Source: Verrucomicrobium spinosum DSM 4136 = JCM 18804 (GTDB lineage: Bacteria > Verrucomicrobiota > Verrucomicrobiia > Verrucomicrobiales > Verrucomicrobiaceae). From it: a stretch of DNA of 64,000 nucleotides. The notes beneath the pieces were generated by a model. The model saw nothing but the letters and a program-made list of their open reading frames with translations, did no database searches and had not been told where the DNA came from. The position numbers were made by a program, and so were the translations under genes. The DNA lies in contig NZ_ABIZ01000001.1 in assembly GCF_000172155.1 (NCBI RefSeq), forward strand, positions 6,729,105 to 6,793,104, read 5' to 3'. Below, piece after piece: positions 43,717-51,976 of this stretch (position 1 is the stretch's first letter; every line of letters begins with the position of its first letter).

Positions 43717-44139
43717 CAATTTCTGTTTATCGCTTCGGCGACGCGTTTCAGGATCACGGGGGTATCTTCCATAGTGAGGAGACGATTGGCGAGATCCTTC
43801 GCGTTTGCTGATCCGCCATCCCCCGCGATGCCCAGAGCGGTGACACGGGTGGGGAGCGGAGTGGCTGGACTGGCCGCGAGGTCCCAAGCTTTGGCGCGGA
43901 CTCGTGCGAGCTGCTCCGTGTCCACGTCACGGATGTAGCCGTCACGCAGAGCGATGAGCGCGCTGCCGGGTGTGATTTCATCTGTCGAATCGACTGCCGC
44001 CCACAGGGCATCCGCAATGCGCTTGTCAAAGCCGCGTTGTTCCCAGAGATGGCCGAGATGTTGGATGATGTAATCGCGGACGACGGGATCGGTCGCAGGA
44101 ACCGCGGCAACATCTACAAGCTCATCTGGTAGCCTGGCA
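43716..44139 (-). pseudogene. 5'-truncated remnant of a HEAT-repeat-like protein gene
   Basis: About 140 codons look truly coding: paired helices such as DPVVRDYIIQHLGHLWEQRG, ITPGSALIALRDGYIRDV, LARVRAKAWDLAASP and LLTMEDTPVILKRVAEAINRN, as in HEAT/armadillo-type repeats. Upstream of about 44139 the frame runs into repeat-rich non-coding sequence and no start or signal is seen, so the 5' part is lost. The 189-bp repeats on both sides may have taken part in that loss. Confidence 0.5.
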
Positions 44140-44343
44140 CACAGCCCCCTTCCGCAGCCTGCGTCAGGCGCACTCCCCTGCCTCACGCAGTCCAATGTAG
44201 AAGAACCGTCTCGGTTCTTGCCCCCGCCACACCCAGCACCCCCAAGAGCCGCGACGGCTCTTCTACCTTGCCCCGGGCCAACCATCAGGGTCGGCAGGAC
44301 GCAACTCTCCCTCACACCACCTTGCGTTCGATGCCCTCCCCCC

Positions 44344-44532
44344 TCATCCGGGTGGCAGCTCGAAGCAACGGAGCGTCCACGTTGCCCCCAGCTTCCGCTC
44401 CCCCGCGACTGGCCCCCTCCTCACCGGAGGCCCCTATCCCCAGAGGAGATATCTACCACAGCCCAGGGTTAGACGAGCTTCAAGCGAGTCAACCCTGGAC
44501 ACCCCACCCTGGCCGATCAGGTGGGGAGGCCG
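44344..44532 (+). repeat. 189-bp intergenic repeat, copy B
   Basis: Direct copy of 42875-43063; the pair brackets the HEAT-like remnant and its small neighbour. The stretch from 44533 to 44659 shows nothing else. Confidence 0.8.
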
Positions 44533-44659
44533 GAGCCCTCACCTCCTTCACCACGCCGCCGCCAGCACCCCCACGTCCCACGTCCCAGGCTCACATCCCT
44601 TCGTGCCTTCGTGCCCTCGTGTGAGACAACACCTCAAACTTCCAACCCTCCCCACTCCA

Positions 44660-46195
44660 TCACTTTTGAAACTCCCGCTTCACCATCTCCAGCGCCCCAG
44701 GCACCTCGCCCATGGGCAAGCCCCCCTTGGCTGTGAGCTCCAGATGTGAAGCCAGGCGATAATCCCACCCCAGGCGGTCCATGCCCTCAAAGCATTCAGG
44801 AAACACCTCCTGCACACCAGCATCACCCAACGCCCAAGGCTCGATGATCGACCAGGTCATCCCGTAGTCATGGGAAACGCCCACTGTAAAACTTGGCTTC
44901 TCATCAGCACTCCCAACGCCCGGCCGCTGAATCACGTGGGTCGTCGCCACCACCGCCGCCAGATACGCCCCTTTTCTCGCGATGCGGGACACCGGTCCCA
45001 CCTTGATGGACTCACGCTTCCCTTCTCCCGACCCGTAGGCGAGATCAATCAGGCCAGACACTCCGGTGGCACCTTCTCCTGACGACTTCAGATGGGCCGC
45101 CACTGCGGGCAGCATGCCTCTCATCCATCCCTCTGCATCCCCACGCGCCAGAGCGCCTTGCTGCTCCTGCACCGTCGCAAGAAGCCTCGCCCTCAGCGGC
45201 TCCTCCTCCTTCATCACTTCCGCGCGGGACTTCAGCACGCGGGTACCGCCCCCATCTTTACCGCTCAGATTCCAGCTCAAGACAGGCCTGGCCCCTTCGG
45301 CGAACTCTCTGAAAAAGATGGCATCCAGTTCCTTGTCTTTGATGACCATATCCTCGTAGTGCACCCGGCGCACATAGTCTGCATGAACCCCTTCAGGATC
45401 CGCCTTCATAGCCTTGACCAGTTCAGGGAAGTAAGCGCCCAGGTCCCGGCCCACCGTGTCGTCGTAATCGAGGAATGACCACTTCTCCCCCCCATCTTCT
45501 GAGAGGGCAATGACATACTTTCTCGTATCTCCGCGATTCCCTTCATACCCACGCGCGGCGTCTTCGGGATGGGGTGGCGTCCAGTAGGGATGCAGGTGTG
45601 GTACGACGCACACCAGCCATCCCCGGTCATGCACCATCACTGATGGTCGCCCTGCTGTGAATTTAAACTGGGACCTTCGATCAACAACAAATTCGTTCTC
45701 CCGGTCTGTCAGCACCTTGTCCTCGCCCCCCAACCGTTCCAGATAAGGTGGGAAGATATTTCGCGCATATCCTAGTCGCACCTTTTGGGAATCCTGTCTG
45801 GAGTTTTTGAATCGCTCCATCTGTGCCGCGACGTTCTTGGCCCTCGCATCATCCCCCGGCCTCAACTCGGGAAACGGCATGCCTTCGGTCCTATTGTCAG
45901 CACGTTCCTTACGTATGCCCTCCCAGAGCTTCGTTTCCCAGCGGTCGTCGGCGCCGCTATGCCACCAGATTTCATACGACATCCATCCCAGGAGCCCTAG
46001 AAAGACGGCTCCAAGCGCCATCAGCACGACGCGTTTCTTCTCAGGCGACAGCTCCCCACTCCCTCCAACCACCCGCGGAGCCCGCCCGGCCGGCACGGCA
46101 CCACGCTTGCCCTCGTTGGACTTGTCAGACGACGTGTGATCAGGCGCTGGAGATTCAGGTGAGCATTCCATGGAGATTGAGGCCCACCTTGCCAT
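44660..46195 (-). CDS. Membrane-anchored protein with Asp-box (BNR/sialidase-type) motifs
   Basis: About 511 residues. The ATG at 46195 is chosen because GGGGGAG lies about eight bases upstream; alternative ATGs are at 46279 and 46171. A disordered cytoplasmic start is followed by one transmembrane helix (VVLMALGAVFLGLLGWMSYEI, about 55-76). The outer part has two Asp-box motifs, SEDGGEKWSF and SHDYGMTWSI, of the S-x-D-x-G-x-x-W type found in sialidase and other beta-propellers. Only two motifs are obvious and the sialidase Arg triad is not seen, so enzymatic activity is not claimed. The gene seems monocistronic. Confidence 0.55.
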   Translation of the reverse strand: MARWASISMECSPESPAPDHTSSDKSNEGKRGAVPAGRAPRVVGGSGELSPEKKRVVLMALGAVFLGLLGWMSYEIWWHSGADDRWETKLWEGIRKERADNRTEGMPFPELRPGDDARAKNVAAQMERFKNSRQDSQKVRLGYARNIFPPYLERLGGEDKVLTDRENEFVVDRRSQFKFTAGRPSVMVHDRGWLVCVVPHLHPYWTPPHPEDAARGYEGNRGDTRKYVIALSEDGGEKWSFLDYDDTVGRDLGAYFPELVKAMKADPEGVHADYVRRVHYEDMVIKDKELDAIFFREFAEGARPVLSWNLSGKDGGGTRVLKSRAEVMKEEEPLRARLLATVQEQQGALARGDAEGWMRGMLPAVAAHLKSSGEGATGVSGLIDLAYGSGEGKRESIKVGPVSRIARKGAYLAAVVATTHVIQRPGVGSADEKPSFTVGVSHDYGMTWSIIEPWALGDAGVQEVFPECFEGMDRLGWDYRLASHLELTAKGGLPMGEVPGALEMVKREFQK

Positions 46196-46389
46196 GTATT
46201 CACTCCCCCTCAAGCCCAAAACAACAGCCCCCAATCCCCCATGAGACTGCACCACCTCATCCAAACCCTTCACCAACATTCAGAAAACAACACGCAAACA
46301 ACAGCTATCATCCAGCCGATGCCTCGCCCCGGCCTGATCACACGATAAACCATCCCATTACTCAGCCCCCTCGGGGAAGAAGCGCACCA

Positions 46390-47190
46390 TCAAGTCGCAG
46401 CATCCGGCTTCGCCGCGTCGCCACTCACGACTATCCCGGCCTCACCTGCCCCAGATGCCCCAGATGCCCCAGATGCCCCAGATGCCCCAGATGCCCCAGC
46501 ACTTCCCGCTCCAGCAGCTCCCGCTGCCGCAGCCGCCTCAGCTTCTGCCTTTGCCCTGTTTTCCGGCAACTCCTCTTTGTTGTGTGCGTAGAAGCTCTTC
46601 CGCGCCGCTCGCTGCTCACTGGAGAAGAACATGTGCTGATGCATGTACTCGAACACCCAGTCTGAGAACCTGCCCCAGATGGCTGGATCCGGACCTTCAC
46701 CTTCGTGATCCTTCTCGATAAAGCGGTATATAAGCGGGTCAGGATCTGTCGTGTCCGCATCGTACCACGCCACCGAGTAGCCTTCGTGGCTGTAGACACC
46801 GACAATCTTCCCCTCGGGCAAGGGCACGTCATCAGCCTCCAGGAGGGTTATGACAAGTTGCCCGATGTCCTCGATGGCATCAATGAACCAAAAGTCCTCT
46901 TTGAACAGCCCCCATTTATCATGTCCTGCCCAGAGCAGGAACTCGCGATGTGCCTCCGCCAGGCGAACCCCCAAGTTCTCCTCCACGATCTCAAGCTCCT
47001 CCTCAAGACAGCCAATAGGTTGCAGATCGTCGCTAGGATACCGCTTCCGATACAGGTCAATGCACTTTTGAATGTGTTTCATCGCTAATGCTTTTTGCTC
47101 AATCTGTTCTGTGATATAAGAGTGGTCTACAACATTTCGCAAGCCCCTCTGCTCACCAACAGGCTCGAGCATCCGAAGAGCAGTGGACAT
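46390..47190 (-). CDS. SUKH (SMI1/KNR4) family protein, putative immunity protein
   Basis: 266 residues. The ATG at 47190 overlaps the stop of the preceding small gene (TGATG), which decides the start. Residues about 55-200 fit the SUKH fold: LQPIGCLEEELEIVEENLG, EAHREFLLWAGHDKWGLF, DAIEDIGQL, then VYSHEGYSVAWYDADTTDPDPLIYRF. SUKH proteins commonly neutralise diverse toxins of polymorphic and contact-dependent systems. The last 55 residues are an Ala/Gly/Ser tail with five GAS triplets, encoded by a 9-bp tandem repeat (ATGCCCCAG on the plus strand, about 46451-46497). It is the last gene of a minus-strand stack of small immunity-like genes, which supports the assignment. Confidence 0.7.
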   Translation of the reverse strand: MSTALRMLEPVGEQRGLRNVVDHSYITEQIEQKALAMKHIQKCIDLYRKRYPSDDLQPIGCLEEELEIVEENLGVRLAEAHREFLLWAGHDKWGLFKEDFWFIDAIEDIGQLVITLLEADDVPLPEGKIVGVYSHEGYSVAWYDADTTDPDPLIYRFIEKDHEGEGPDPAIWGRFSDWVFEYMHQHMFFSSEQRAARKSFYAHNKEELPENRAKAEAEAAAAAGAAGAGSAGASGASGASGASGASGAGEAGIVVSGDAAKPDAAT

Positions 47191-47509
47191 CACCTTCTTG
47201 CATCTTGACCCGGCTCGTCGTTGTCCACCTTGAGGTCTGCAAAGCAGGCATCCCAGATTTCTTGCAGACGCTCTTGCACCCCCTCCTGCGTCTCCAGGTC
47301 CACAAACGTCCATTTCTCAAAGAGTGGCGGCGTCACCGTGCCCTCCTTCTTTAGCGCAGCTCAAGCTCCGTCTTGAAGTGATCCCGCTTTTCACGGGACA
47401 CCTCCGGCAGGTCTTGGCGACGTGCCCATTTGCAAACGCTTTCAAGATCATAGTCCTCCACATTGAGAAAGGTACTAATGACAGCTTCCAATGCACTATC
47501 GGATTTCAT
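47190..47509 (-). pseudogene. Frameshifted third paralogue of the 97-residue immunity-like family
   Basis: From the ATG at 47509 the frame reads MKSDSALEAVISTFLN ... REKRDHFKTELE and then meets a stop near 47353. One base missing there restores the rest, ALKKEG ... PPLFEKWTF ... VQERLQEIWDACF, down to a TGA at 47192-47190. It aligns along its whole length with the intact genes at 48458-48751 and 47654-47947. It is either a recent pseudogene or a programmed frameshift; a pseudogene is simpler. Its stop overlaps the start of the SUKH gene. Confidence 0.65.
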
Positions 47510-47653
47510 ATGTTGATTTAGATGAGGGCAAGGAGAAGCCATGAGCCATTCGCCGCCCCAGTCACGCCCGATTGTCAGAAATCAAGAGGCCTGCAGTGAT
47601 GCCGCCCTTCGGCGCTATTTACCAGCGGCAGCTCTGCAAACGACACCATCCGT

Positions 47654-47947
47654 TCACTTTGATTTCTTGGGTTCCCCAAAGCAGACATCCCACAGCTCTT
47701 GCAGGTGATGTTGCACAGCCGACTGATCTTCAGCATCCACATTAGTCCATCGTTCAAAATCTCTTGGAGAAACCAGGCCCACATCCTCAATCGCAGCTTG
47801 AAGTTGTTCCCGAAAAAGCCTCTGGACTTCTTTATGATCAGCAGGCAGATCGCGTGATCTCATCCAGGCACCAAACTCTTCCAGCGGATAGTATTCCACG
47901 TCAAAGTGGCCTTTGATCAATTTCGCCAACACGTCAGTTCGCTTCAT
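47654..47947 (-). CDS. 97-residue immunity-like protein, paralogue 2
   Basis: Starts at the ATG at 47947 (MKRTDVLAKLIKGHFDVEYY) and ends with DFERWTNVD ... HHLQELWDVCFGEP. Same length and core (FERWT, LQELW.VCFGEP) as the gene at 48458-48751. The frame is also open upstream into a polyvalent fragment without a stop, so a fused protein is possible. I favour the internal ATG because it matches the start of the other paralogues. The family name is not recognised. Confidence 0.6.
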   Translation of the reverse strand: MKRTDVLAKLIKGHFDVEYYPLEEFGAWMRSRDLPADHKEVQRLFREQLQAAIEDVGLVSPRDFERWTNVDAEDQSAVQHHLQELWDVCFGEPKKSK

Positions 47948-48455
47948 AGTCTCATCCACCTCAGCCTGGGTCACCCCGGTGCGCTGCACCGGGCGCGCCC
48001 CTGGGGCGGAACCCTCTAGGTTGTTTCCTTGTTGCTGGCTGTAGAAGAGGTAGTTTGGCTTCGCATCTGGTCCAAGTAGGCGGAATAACTCAACGCCTCC
48101 TCGATCAGATGCCACTCCTCCTCCGTTACGCTCCTGATCCGCCAGATCTGACGAACTACCCAGTCCAGATCCATATCCTTCCACCTCGGATTTTGCGACA
48201 AGGGCCCGAGAAAGTGTTGCCGCACTAACTCCGCTGTCTCCGGGGTCCAATCCCGCCACGAGAGCTCTAAAATCTCCTTCGGATAACCTTTGCCACTGAA
48301 CTGTCCCATCGGCACCTTTCTTTCGTTGCAGCACCGTATCCGACTCCGGCTCATAGCGCAAGTCCTCCAGCAGCACGATCTCCGGCTCCACGTCGGGGCG
48401 CACGGGCGGCAGCGTTGGCGGCTCGCCTTTGCGGGTGGCCGCCTTTTCTCTCTCG
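47948..48455 (-). pseudogene. Fragment of the minus-strand polyvalent gene between two immunity-like genes
   Basis: It begins right behind the stop of the immunity-like gene at 48458 and follows the intact polyvalent gene from the end of its LPD-like domain (VLLEDLRYEPESDTVLQRKK) to the GVTQAEVDE joint, where it runs in frame into the next immunity-like gene. The metallopeptidase-like module and toxin tip are missing. It is a collapsed cassette. Confidence 0.7.
48016..48309 (-). CDS. Nested +1-frame ORF of the GKGYPKEIL family, copy in the collapsed cassette
   Basis: 97 residues from the ATG at 48309: MGQFSGKGYPKEILELSW, then TAELVRQHFLGPL, then a variable but conservatively changed half (IRSVTEEEWHL, YSAYLDQM). 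It is +1 to the surrounding polyvalent frame. Two relatives occupy the same position in the other minus-strand copies (56263-56556 and 52765-53055). Confidence 0.65.
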   Translation of the reverse strand: MGQFSGKGYPKEILELSWRDWTPETAELVRQHFLGPLSQNPRWKDMDLDWVVRQIWRIRSVTEEEWHLIEEALSYSAYLDQMRSQTTSSTASNKETT

Positions 48456-48457
48456 AA

Positions 48458-48751
48458 TCACTTTGGAGACTCCGGCTCACCAAAGCAGACATTCCAGAGT
48501 TCCTGCAAACGTTCTTGTACCTCTTCCTGAGTCTCTACACTCTCATCAGTCCACCTTTCGAAAAGTTGTGGGCTAACGGGGTAAGGTTCTACCAGCGCCT
48601 GCTCAAGCTCCACTTTGAATGCATCACGTTTCTCCCGGGATGGCTCGGAAAGCTCTTTGCTGCGAGCCCAGTCGCGTGCTCCCTGTAGATAGGTGGCATC
48701 CGCATTGAGGAAAGTGCTTACTATGGATTCCAAGGCTGTTTCTTTCATCAT
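48458..48751 (-). CDS. 97-residue immunity-like protein, paralogue 1 (partner of the IS66-split toxin)
   Basis: Begins MMKETALESIVSTFLNAD, with LEQALVEPYPVSPQLFERWT in the middle and VQERLQELWNVCFGEPESPK at the end. Mostly helical and acidic. It starts three bases behind the stop of the toxin tail at 48755, the place expected for the cognate immunity gene. Two paralogues follow downstream, one frameshifted. No family name recognised. Confidence 0.65.
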   Translation of the reverse strand: MMKETALESIVSTFLNADATYLQGARDWARSKELSEPSREKRDAFKVELEQALVEPYPVSPQLFERWTDESVETQEEVQERLQELWNVCFGEPESPK

Positions 48752-48754
48752 GAT

Positions 48755-48977
48755 TTAGGTTGGGTTGGGGTAGAGAGTCAGTAAACACCATTTTCCATGA
48801 ATGTCTCGTCTTACAATCGCGAGTACGACACCCGAGTTTGTGAACAGGGTTGGATTGGCAGTCCCGCCTGGCTGCGCTGGTCCAACGCGTGTAAAACCTG
48901 CCACATGTTTCTCAAAATGCGGACCAAAAACCCGAGTTATGGGGATTTTGATCCTAAAGGAACCCTGCTGTTCAACT
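48755..48977 (-). pseudogene. C-terminal toxin tail cut off by the IS66 insertion
   Basis: Joining 51496 to 48977 (removing the IS and one target-site copy) extends the displaced polyvalent frame without a break: DPVVEQQGSFRIKIPITRVF, then HFEKHVAGFTRVGPA, then VVLAIVRRD, ending WCLLTLYPNPT and TAA. The end pattern (a hydrophobic strand with RRD, then W..LTLYP) together with the part still at 51.5-51.8 kb recalls the RNase A-like toxin domains at the ends of CdiA-type proteins. That resemblance is tentative. Confidence 0.65.
48970..48977 (+). repeat. 8-bp target-site duplication, left (GTTCAACT)
   Basis: Identical to 51496-51503 and directly abuts the left inverted repeat of the IS66 element. 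Confidence 0.9.
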
Positions 48978-49035
48978 GTAAGCAGATCAGCAAGGCCGTC
49001 TGGTGCGCGGAGCGCAGCCGGGCAAGTTTGCGCGT

Positions 49036-49383
49036 ATGCCTCGATATACAGCCCTGCAACGTCGTCGTCTAGTGCGCCAGTTTCAATCCAGCGGCCTGAC
49101 CCTGGCAACTTTTTGCCGGCTTCATTCTTTGAGTGTCTCAAGCCTTTGTGCCTGGCGTCGCCATGTTGAACTTCAGAAGCGCTCCTCTGATCCTGCGCCG
49201 CCTCCATGGCTGCCGGTGGAAGTTTCCTCACCTCCGGGGAGCACTGCTGCGGGACTTCCCGGCTTGGATTATCTCATCGAAGCGGGTCTCTGGCGTCTGC
49301 ACGTCCCTTCAGGCTTTGGCCGCGATGAAGTGGCCGCCCTCCTTGAACTTCTCCATGCCAGGCAGGGAGGTGCCCCATGCTAA
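49036..49383 (+). CDS. tnpA: IS66 accessory protein TnpA
   Basis: 115 residues from the ATG at 49036. The N-terminus is an HTH of the IS66 OrfA/IS3-OrfA type (MPRYTALQRRRLVRQFQSSG, then TLATFCRLHSLSVSSLCAWRR). It is likely a DNA-binding helper for transposition. Its end overlaps the start of tnpB by seven bases, implying translational coupling. Confidence 0.85.
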   Translation: MPRYTALQRRRLVRQFQSSGLTLATFCRLHSLSVSSLCAWRRHVELQKRSSDPAPPPWLPVEVSSPPGSTAAGLPGLDYLIEAGLWRLHVPSGFGRDEVAALLELLHARQGGAPC

Positions 49384-49733
49384 GCCTGGGTCCTGCCACC
49401 AAAGTCCATTTGCTGGCAGGCGCCACCGACATGCGCCTTGGGTTTGAGGGGCTGCTCGCCCTGGCTTCTGGTCTGTTGCGCGAGGATCCTTTGAGCGGTC
49501 ACCTCTTTGTCTTTTGCAACAAGCACCGCACCCGTCTCAAGGCCCTCTACTGGGACGGCTCGGGCTTGTGGGTGTGCGCCAAGCGGCTGGAGAAGGGGCG
49601 CTTCCACTGGCCGCAGCCCCCAGCGCAAGGAGCTTCACGCAAGGTGGTGCTCACCCAGGCGGAGCTCACTTTGCTGCTGGCGGGCATTGACCTGGAAGGC
49701 ACCCAACGGAGGGCCTGGCACCGGGTCGGGTGA
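49377..49733 (+). CDS. tnpB: IS66 Orf2-like protein TnpB
   Basis: 118 residues. Typical IS66 Orf2 text: VHLLAGATDMRLGFEGLLAL, then HLFVFCNKHRTRLKALYWDG, then GLWVCAKRLEKGRFHWP. An accessory protein needed with TnpC in studied IS66 elements; its exact activity is unknown. An AGGGAGG stretch sits just before its ATG. Confidence 0.9.
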   Translation: MLSLGPATKVHLLAGATDMRLGFEGLLALASGLLREDPLSGHLFVFCNKHRTRLKALYWDGSGLWVCAKRLEKGRFHWPQPPAQGASRKVVLTQAELTLLLAGIDLEGTQRRAWHRVG

Positions 49734-49803
49734 GGGTGCGGGAAGAGGTGTTTTTTAGGGTTCGCGGTAACAACTTGTTGCAACGAGCCCGCTGCTGGGC
49801 ATC

Positions 49804-51486
49804 ATGCAGCTCCCGCTGCTCATGCCCGCCACTCCTGCCACCCCGGATCTGCCTGAAGCCCTGTTGCTTTCTTTGGGACCCCGGGAGCGTCTTGCCCTGG
49901 AGGAGATCCTGCGTCAGCGCGATGAGCGTATTGCCACCCTGGAACTGGAAGTGCGCCTGCGTGAGGAGCAGTTGCGGCTGGCCCTCATCAAGAAGTACGG
50001 TCCCAAAGGCGAGGGCCTCGGCAAAGACCAGGCCCTGCTGCTGGATCTGGAGCCCGGCGTGCAGGAGGCCGAGGTGGCCCTTGAAGTGGGCCTGGCCCTG
50101 GCGGACAAGACCCTGCCCGAGGCTGGACGCCTGGAACAGGAGCAGGCCGCCCGGCTCAAAAAGAAAAAGCCCGGCACCCCGCGCTACGCCCAAGTGCATC
50201 CTGGGCGGCACGAACTGCCCGCGCATCTGCCGCGGGTGGAAGTCATCCTACCATGCTTGGAAGCGGCGCAAGGCGAACTGGTGGGCTATGAGATCAAGGA
50301 AGAGCTCGTCATCAAGCCTGCGGAGTTCTTTGTGCGGGTGCTCAAGCGCGAGAAGCGAGTCATCCAGCTGGGGGACCGTCGCACGGTGGCCACAGCCGCC
50401 TCCCCTGGGCGCATCGTCGACAAAGGGCAGCTGGCCAACGAGACGGTGGTGGAGCTGGTGGTGCGCAAGTACGCCGATTATCTGCCGGTGTACCGTCAGC
50501 TACAGGGGTGGGAGCGCGATCACAGTGTGACCGTGCGTCAGGCCACGGCGACGCGGGCGGTGATGGCCGCAGGAGCGTTGCTGCAACCTCTGGCGCGGGC
50601 CATCGGCCAGGAGCTGCGGCAGGGGCCGCTCATTCAGGCCGATGAGACGAGGCTGCCGGTGCTGCAAGATCTGGGTAAAGGCCGCAACGATGTGGCGTGG
50701 TTGTGGCAGTACTCCATCCCCGGAGGGCTGGTGTACTTCGAGTACCAGGACAACCGTGCCCAGGCGGGGGCGAGGGCCTATTTGAAGGACTACGGAGGCA
50801 TCCTGCAAAGCGACGGCTATGTGGTCTATGACTGTCTGGAGGGGCAGGTGCAGCGGCATGCGGGATGTTTTGCCCACGTGCGACGCAAGTTCGTGGAGGC
50901 GTGCCAGGCCGCCCCCAAGGAAGTGCCGTGCGAACCGGGGCTGGCGGTGGTGGCCAGCATCGGCGCGTTGTATGGAGTTGAAGAGCGGGCGCGGGAAAAG
51001 CAGTTGAAGGGGCAGGCCCGTCTGGACTACCGGCAGGAGCAGGGTGTGGCGCAAAAGCTCTCCAGCCTCAAGGCGCAGATCCTGGAGGTGCGGGCCAAGG
51101 CCCTCCTGCCGCAGAGCCTGCTGGCCAAGGCCTGTGACTATGCGCTCAACCAGTGGGAGAAGCTGGAGGTGTATGCCAGCCACGGGGAGGTGGAGATAGA
51201 CAACAACTGGTGTGAGAATGCCATGAGGCCGGTGGCGCTGGGGCGCAAGAACTGGCTGCATCTAGGAAGCCACGAGAGCGGGCCCAAAGTAGCGGCGATC
51301 CTGACGGTGCTGGCCAGTGCTCAGCGGCTGGGGCTCAACGTGCGGGAGTATCTTGGGGAGGCGCTGGAGACCCTGTGTGACGGTGAGGGGTTCAACATCA
51401 CGCGCATCGGGGAACTGCTGCCCAGCCGCTGGAAGCCCAAACCTGCGTCAGGGCTCGAACCTGAAGCTATGCCACGGGATTGCTGA
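49804..51486 (+). CDS. tnpC: IS66 transposase TnpC (DDE type)
   Basis: 560 residues, full length for the family. N-terminal leucine-zipper-like part (RDERIATLELEVRLREEQLR), then the catalytic core: first Asp in PLIQADETRLPV, second in GILQSDGYVVYDCLE, and Glu in EIDNNWCENAMRPVALGRKN, which is the IS66 hallmark. A C-terminal IS66 element (GPKVAAILTVLASAQRLGLN, then EYLGEALE) follows. Nothing suggests inactivation. Its last codons overlap the stop codon of the interrupted toxin frame on the other strand. Confidence 0.95.
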   Translation: MQLPLLMPATPATPDLPEALLLSLGPRERLALEEILRQRDERIATLELEVRLREEQLRLALIKKYGPKGEGLGKDQALLLDLEPGVQEAEVALEVGLALADKTLPEAGRLEQEQAARLKKKKPGTPRYAQVHPGRHELPAHLPRVEVILPCLEAAQGELVGYEIKEELVIKPAEFFVRVLKREKRVIQLGDRRTVATAASPGRIVDKGQLANETVVELVVRKYADYLPVYRQLQGWERDHSVTVRQATATRAVMAAGALLQPLARAIGQELRQGPLIQADETRLPVLQDLGKGRNDVAWLWQYSIPGGLVYFEYQDNRAQAGARAYLKDYGGILQSDGYVVYDCLEGQVQRHAGCFAHVRRKFVEACQAAPKEVPCEPGLAVVASIGALYGVEERAREKQLKGQARLDYRQEQGVAQKLSSLKAQILEVRAKALLPQSLLAKACDYALNQWEKLEVYASHGEVEIDNNWCENAMRPVALGRKNWLHLGSHESGPKVAAILTVLASAQRLGLNVREYLGEALETLCDGEGFNITRIGELLPSRWKPKPASGLEPEAMPRDC

Positions 51487-51495
51487 ACTGCATAC

Positions 51496-51503
51496 GTTCA
51501 ACT
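51496..51503 (+). repeat. 8-bp target-site duplication, right (GTTCAACT)
   Basis: Partner of 48970-48977. Confidence 0.9.
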
Positions 51504-51976
51504 ACAGGGTCCGCCAACGCGTCAGCGTATTCTTGTGAATTCAAAATAGCATTTCGAGCAGCAATCAAACTTCGCCTCGTCGCAAACTTCGTAGCATGAC
51601 GGCTAAATTTGTGTGTCGCACCATGATCGCCATCAGTATCAGTTCCCGTGATCGGATCGTGCCCAAGAATACACCGATCCTTCAGCTGCTGATCCGTCAC
51701 CTGCTCGCCGTGACGCTCAATGTAATGGGATAGCACAAGACCCGTTTCACCCGCATGCTTGCGCCTCCGTCGGTCCGCTGAGTCGGCCATGTCCGCATCG
51801 TAGTCATGGTCAATTTCCTCGTCCGTCTTCACTTGCCCGCTCGCAGGGAAATATGAGAGGTCCAATTGCGCGCCTTTGGGCACATACGGCGCTTTTGGCG
51901 GCGGGTCTTCAGCCTTCGACGCTGGATCCGTGCTTTCTGTGGAGGCAGACGCGCCCGCCCCTGTGCTTCCTTTCGG

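Larger units (their letters stand above)
48978..51495 (+). mobile_element. IS66-family insertion sequence, complete, about 2518 bp
   Basis: It carries the three genes typical of the family in order and tightly packed. Imperfect terminal inverted repeats: left 48978-48999 (GTAAGCAGATCAGCAAGGCC...) and right 51474-51495, matching at about 18 of 22 positions when reversed. Both ends are flanked by the 8-bp direct repeat GTTCAACT, the target duplication length known for IS66. The intact ends and genes suggest a fairly recent insertion. It lies inside the toxin tip of a displaced polyvalent cassette. Confidence 0.93.

Noticed and set aside
47353-47365. Programmed frameshift in the third immunity-like paralogue
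   Set aside because: One base is simply missing against two intact paralogues and no slippery heptamer or stem is evident, so a pseudogene is more likely.
51467-51490. End of the displaced toxin frame reading RMQFSNP, like another border motif
   Set aside because: These codons come from the right inverted repeat of the IS66 element, not from the original gene.
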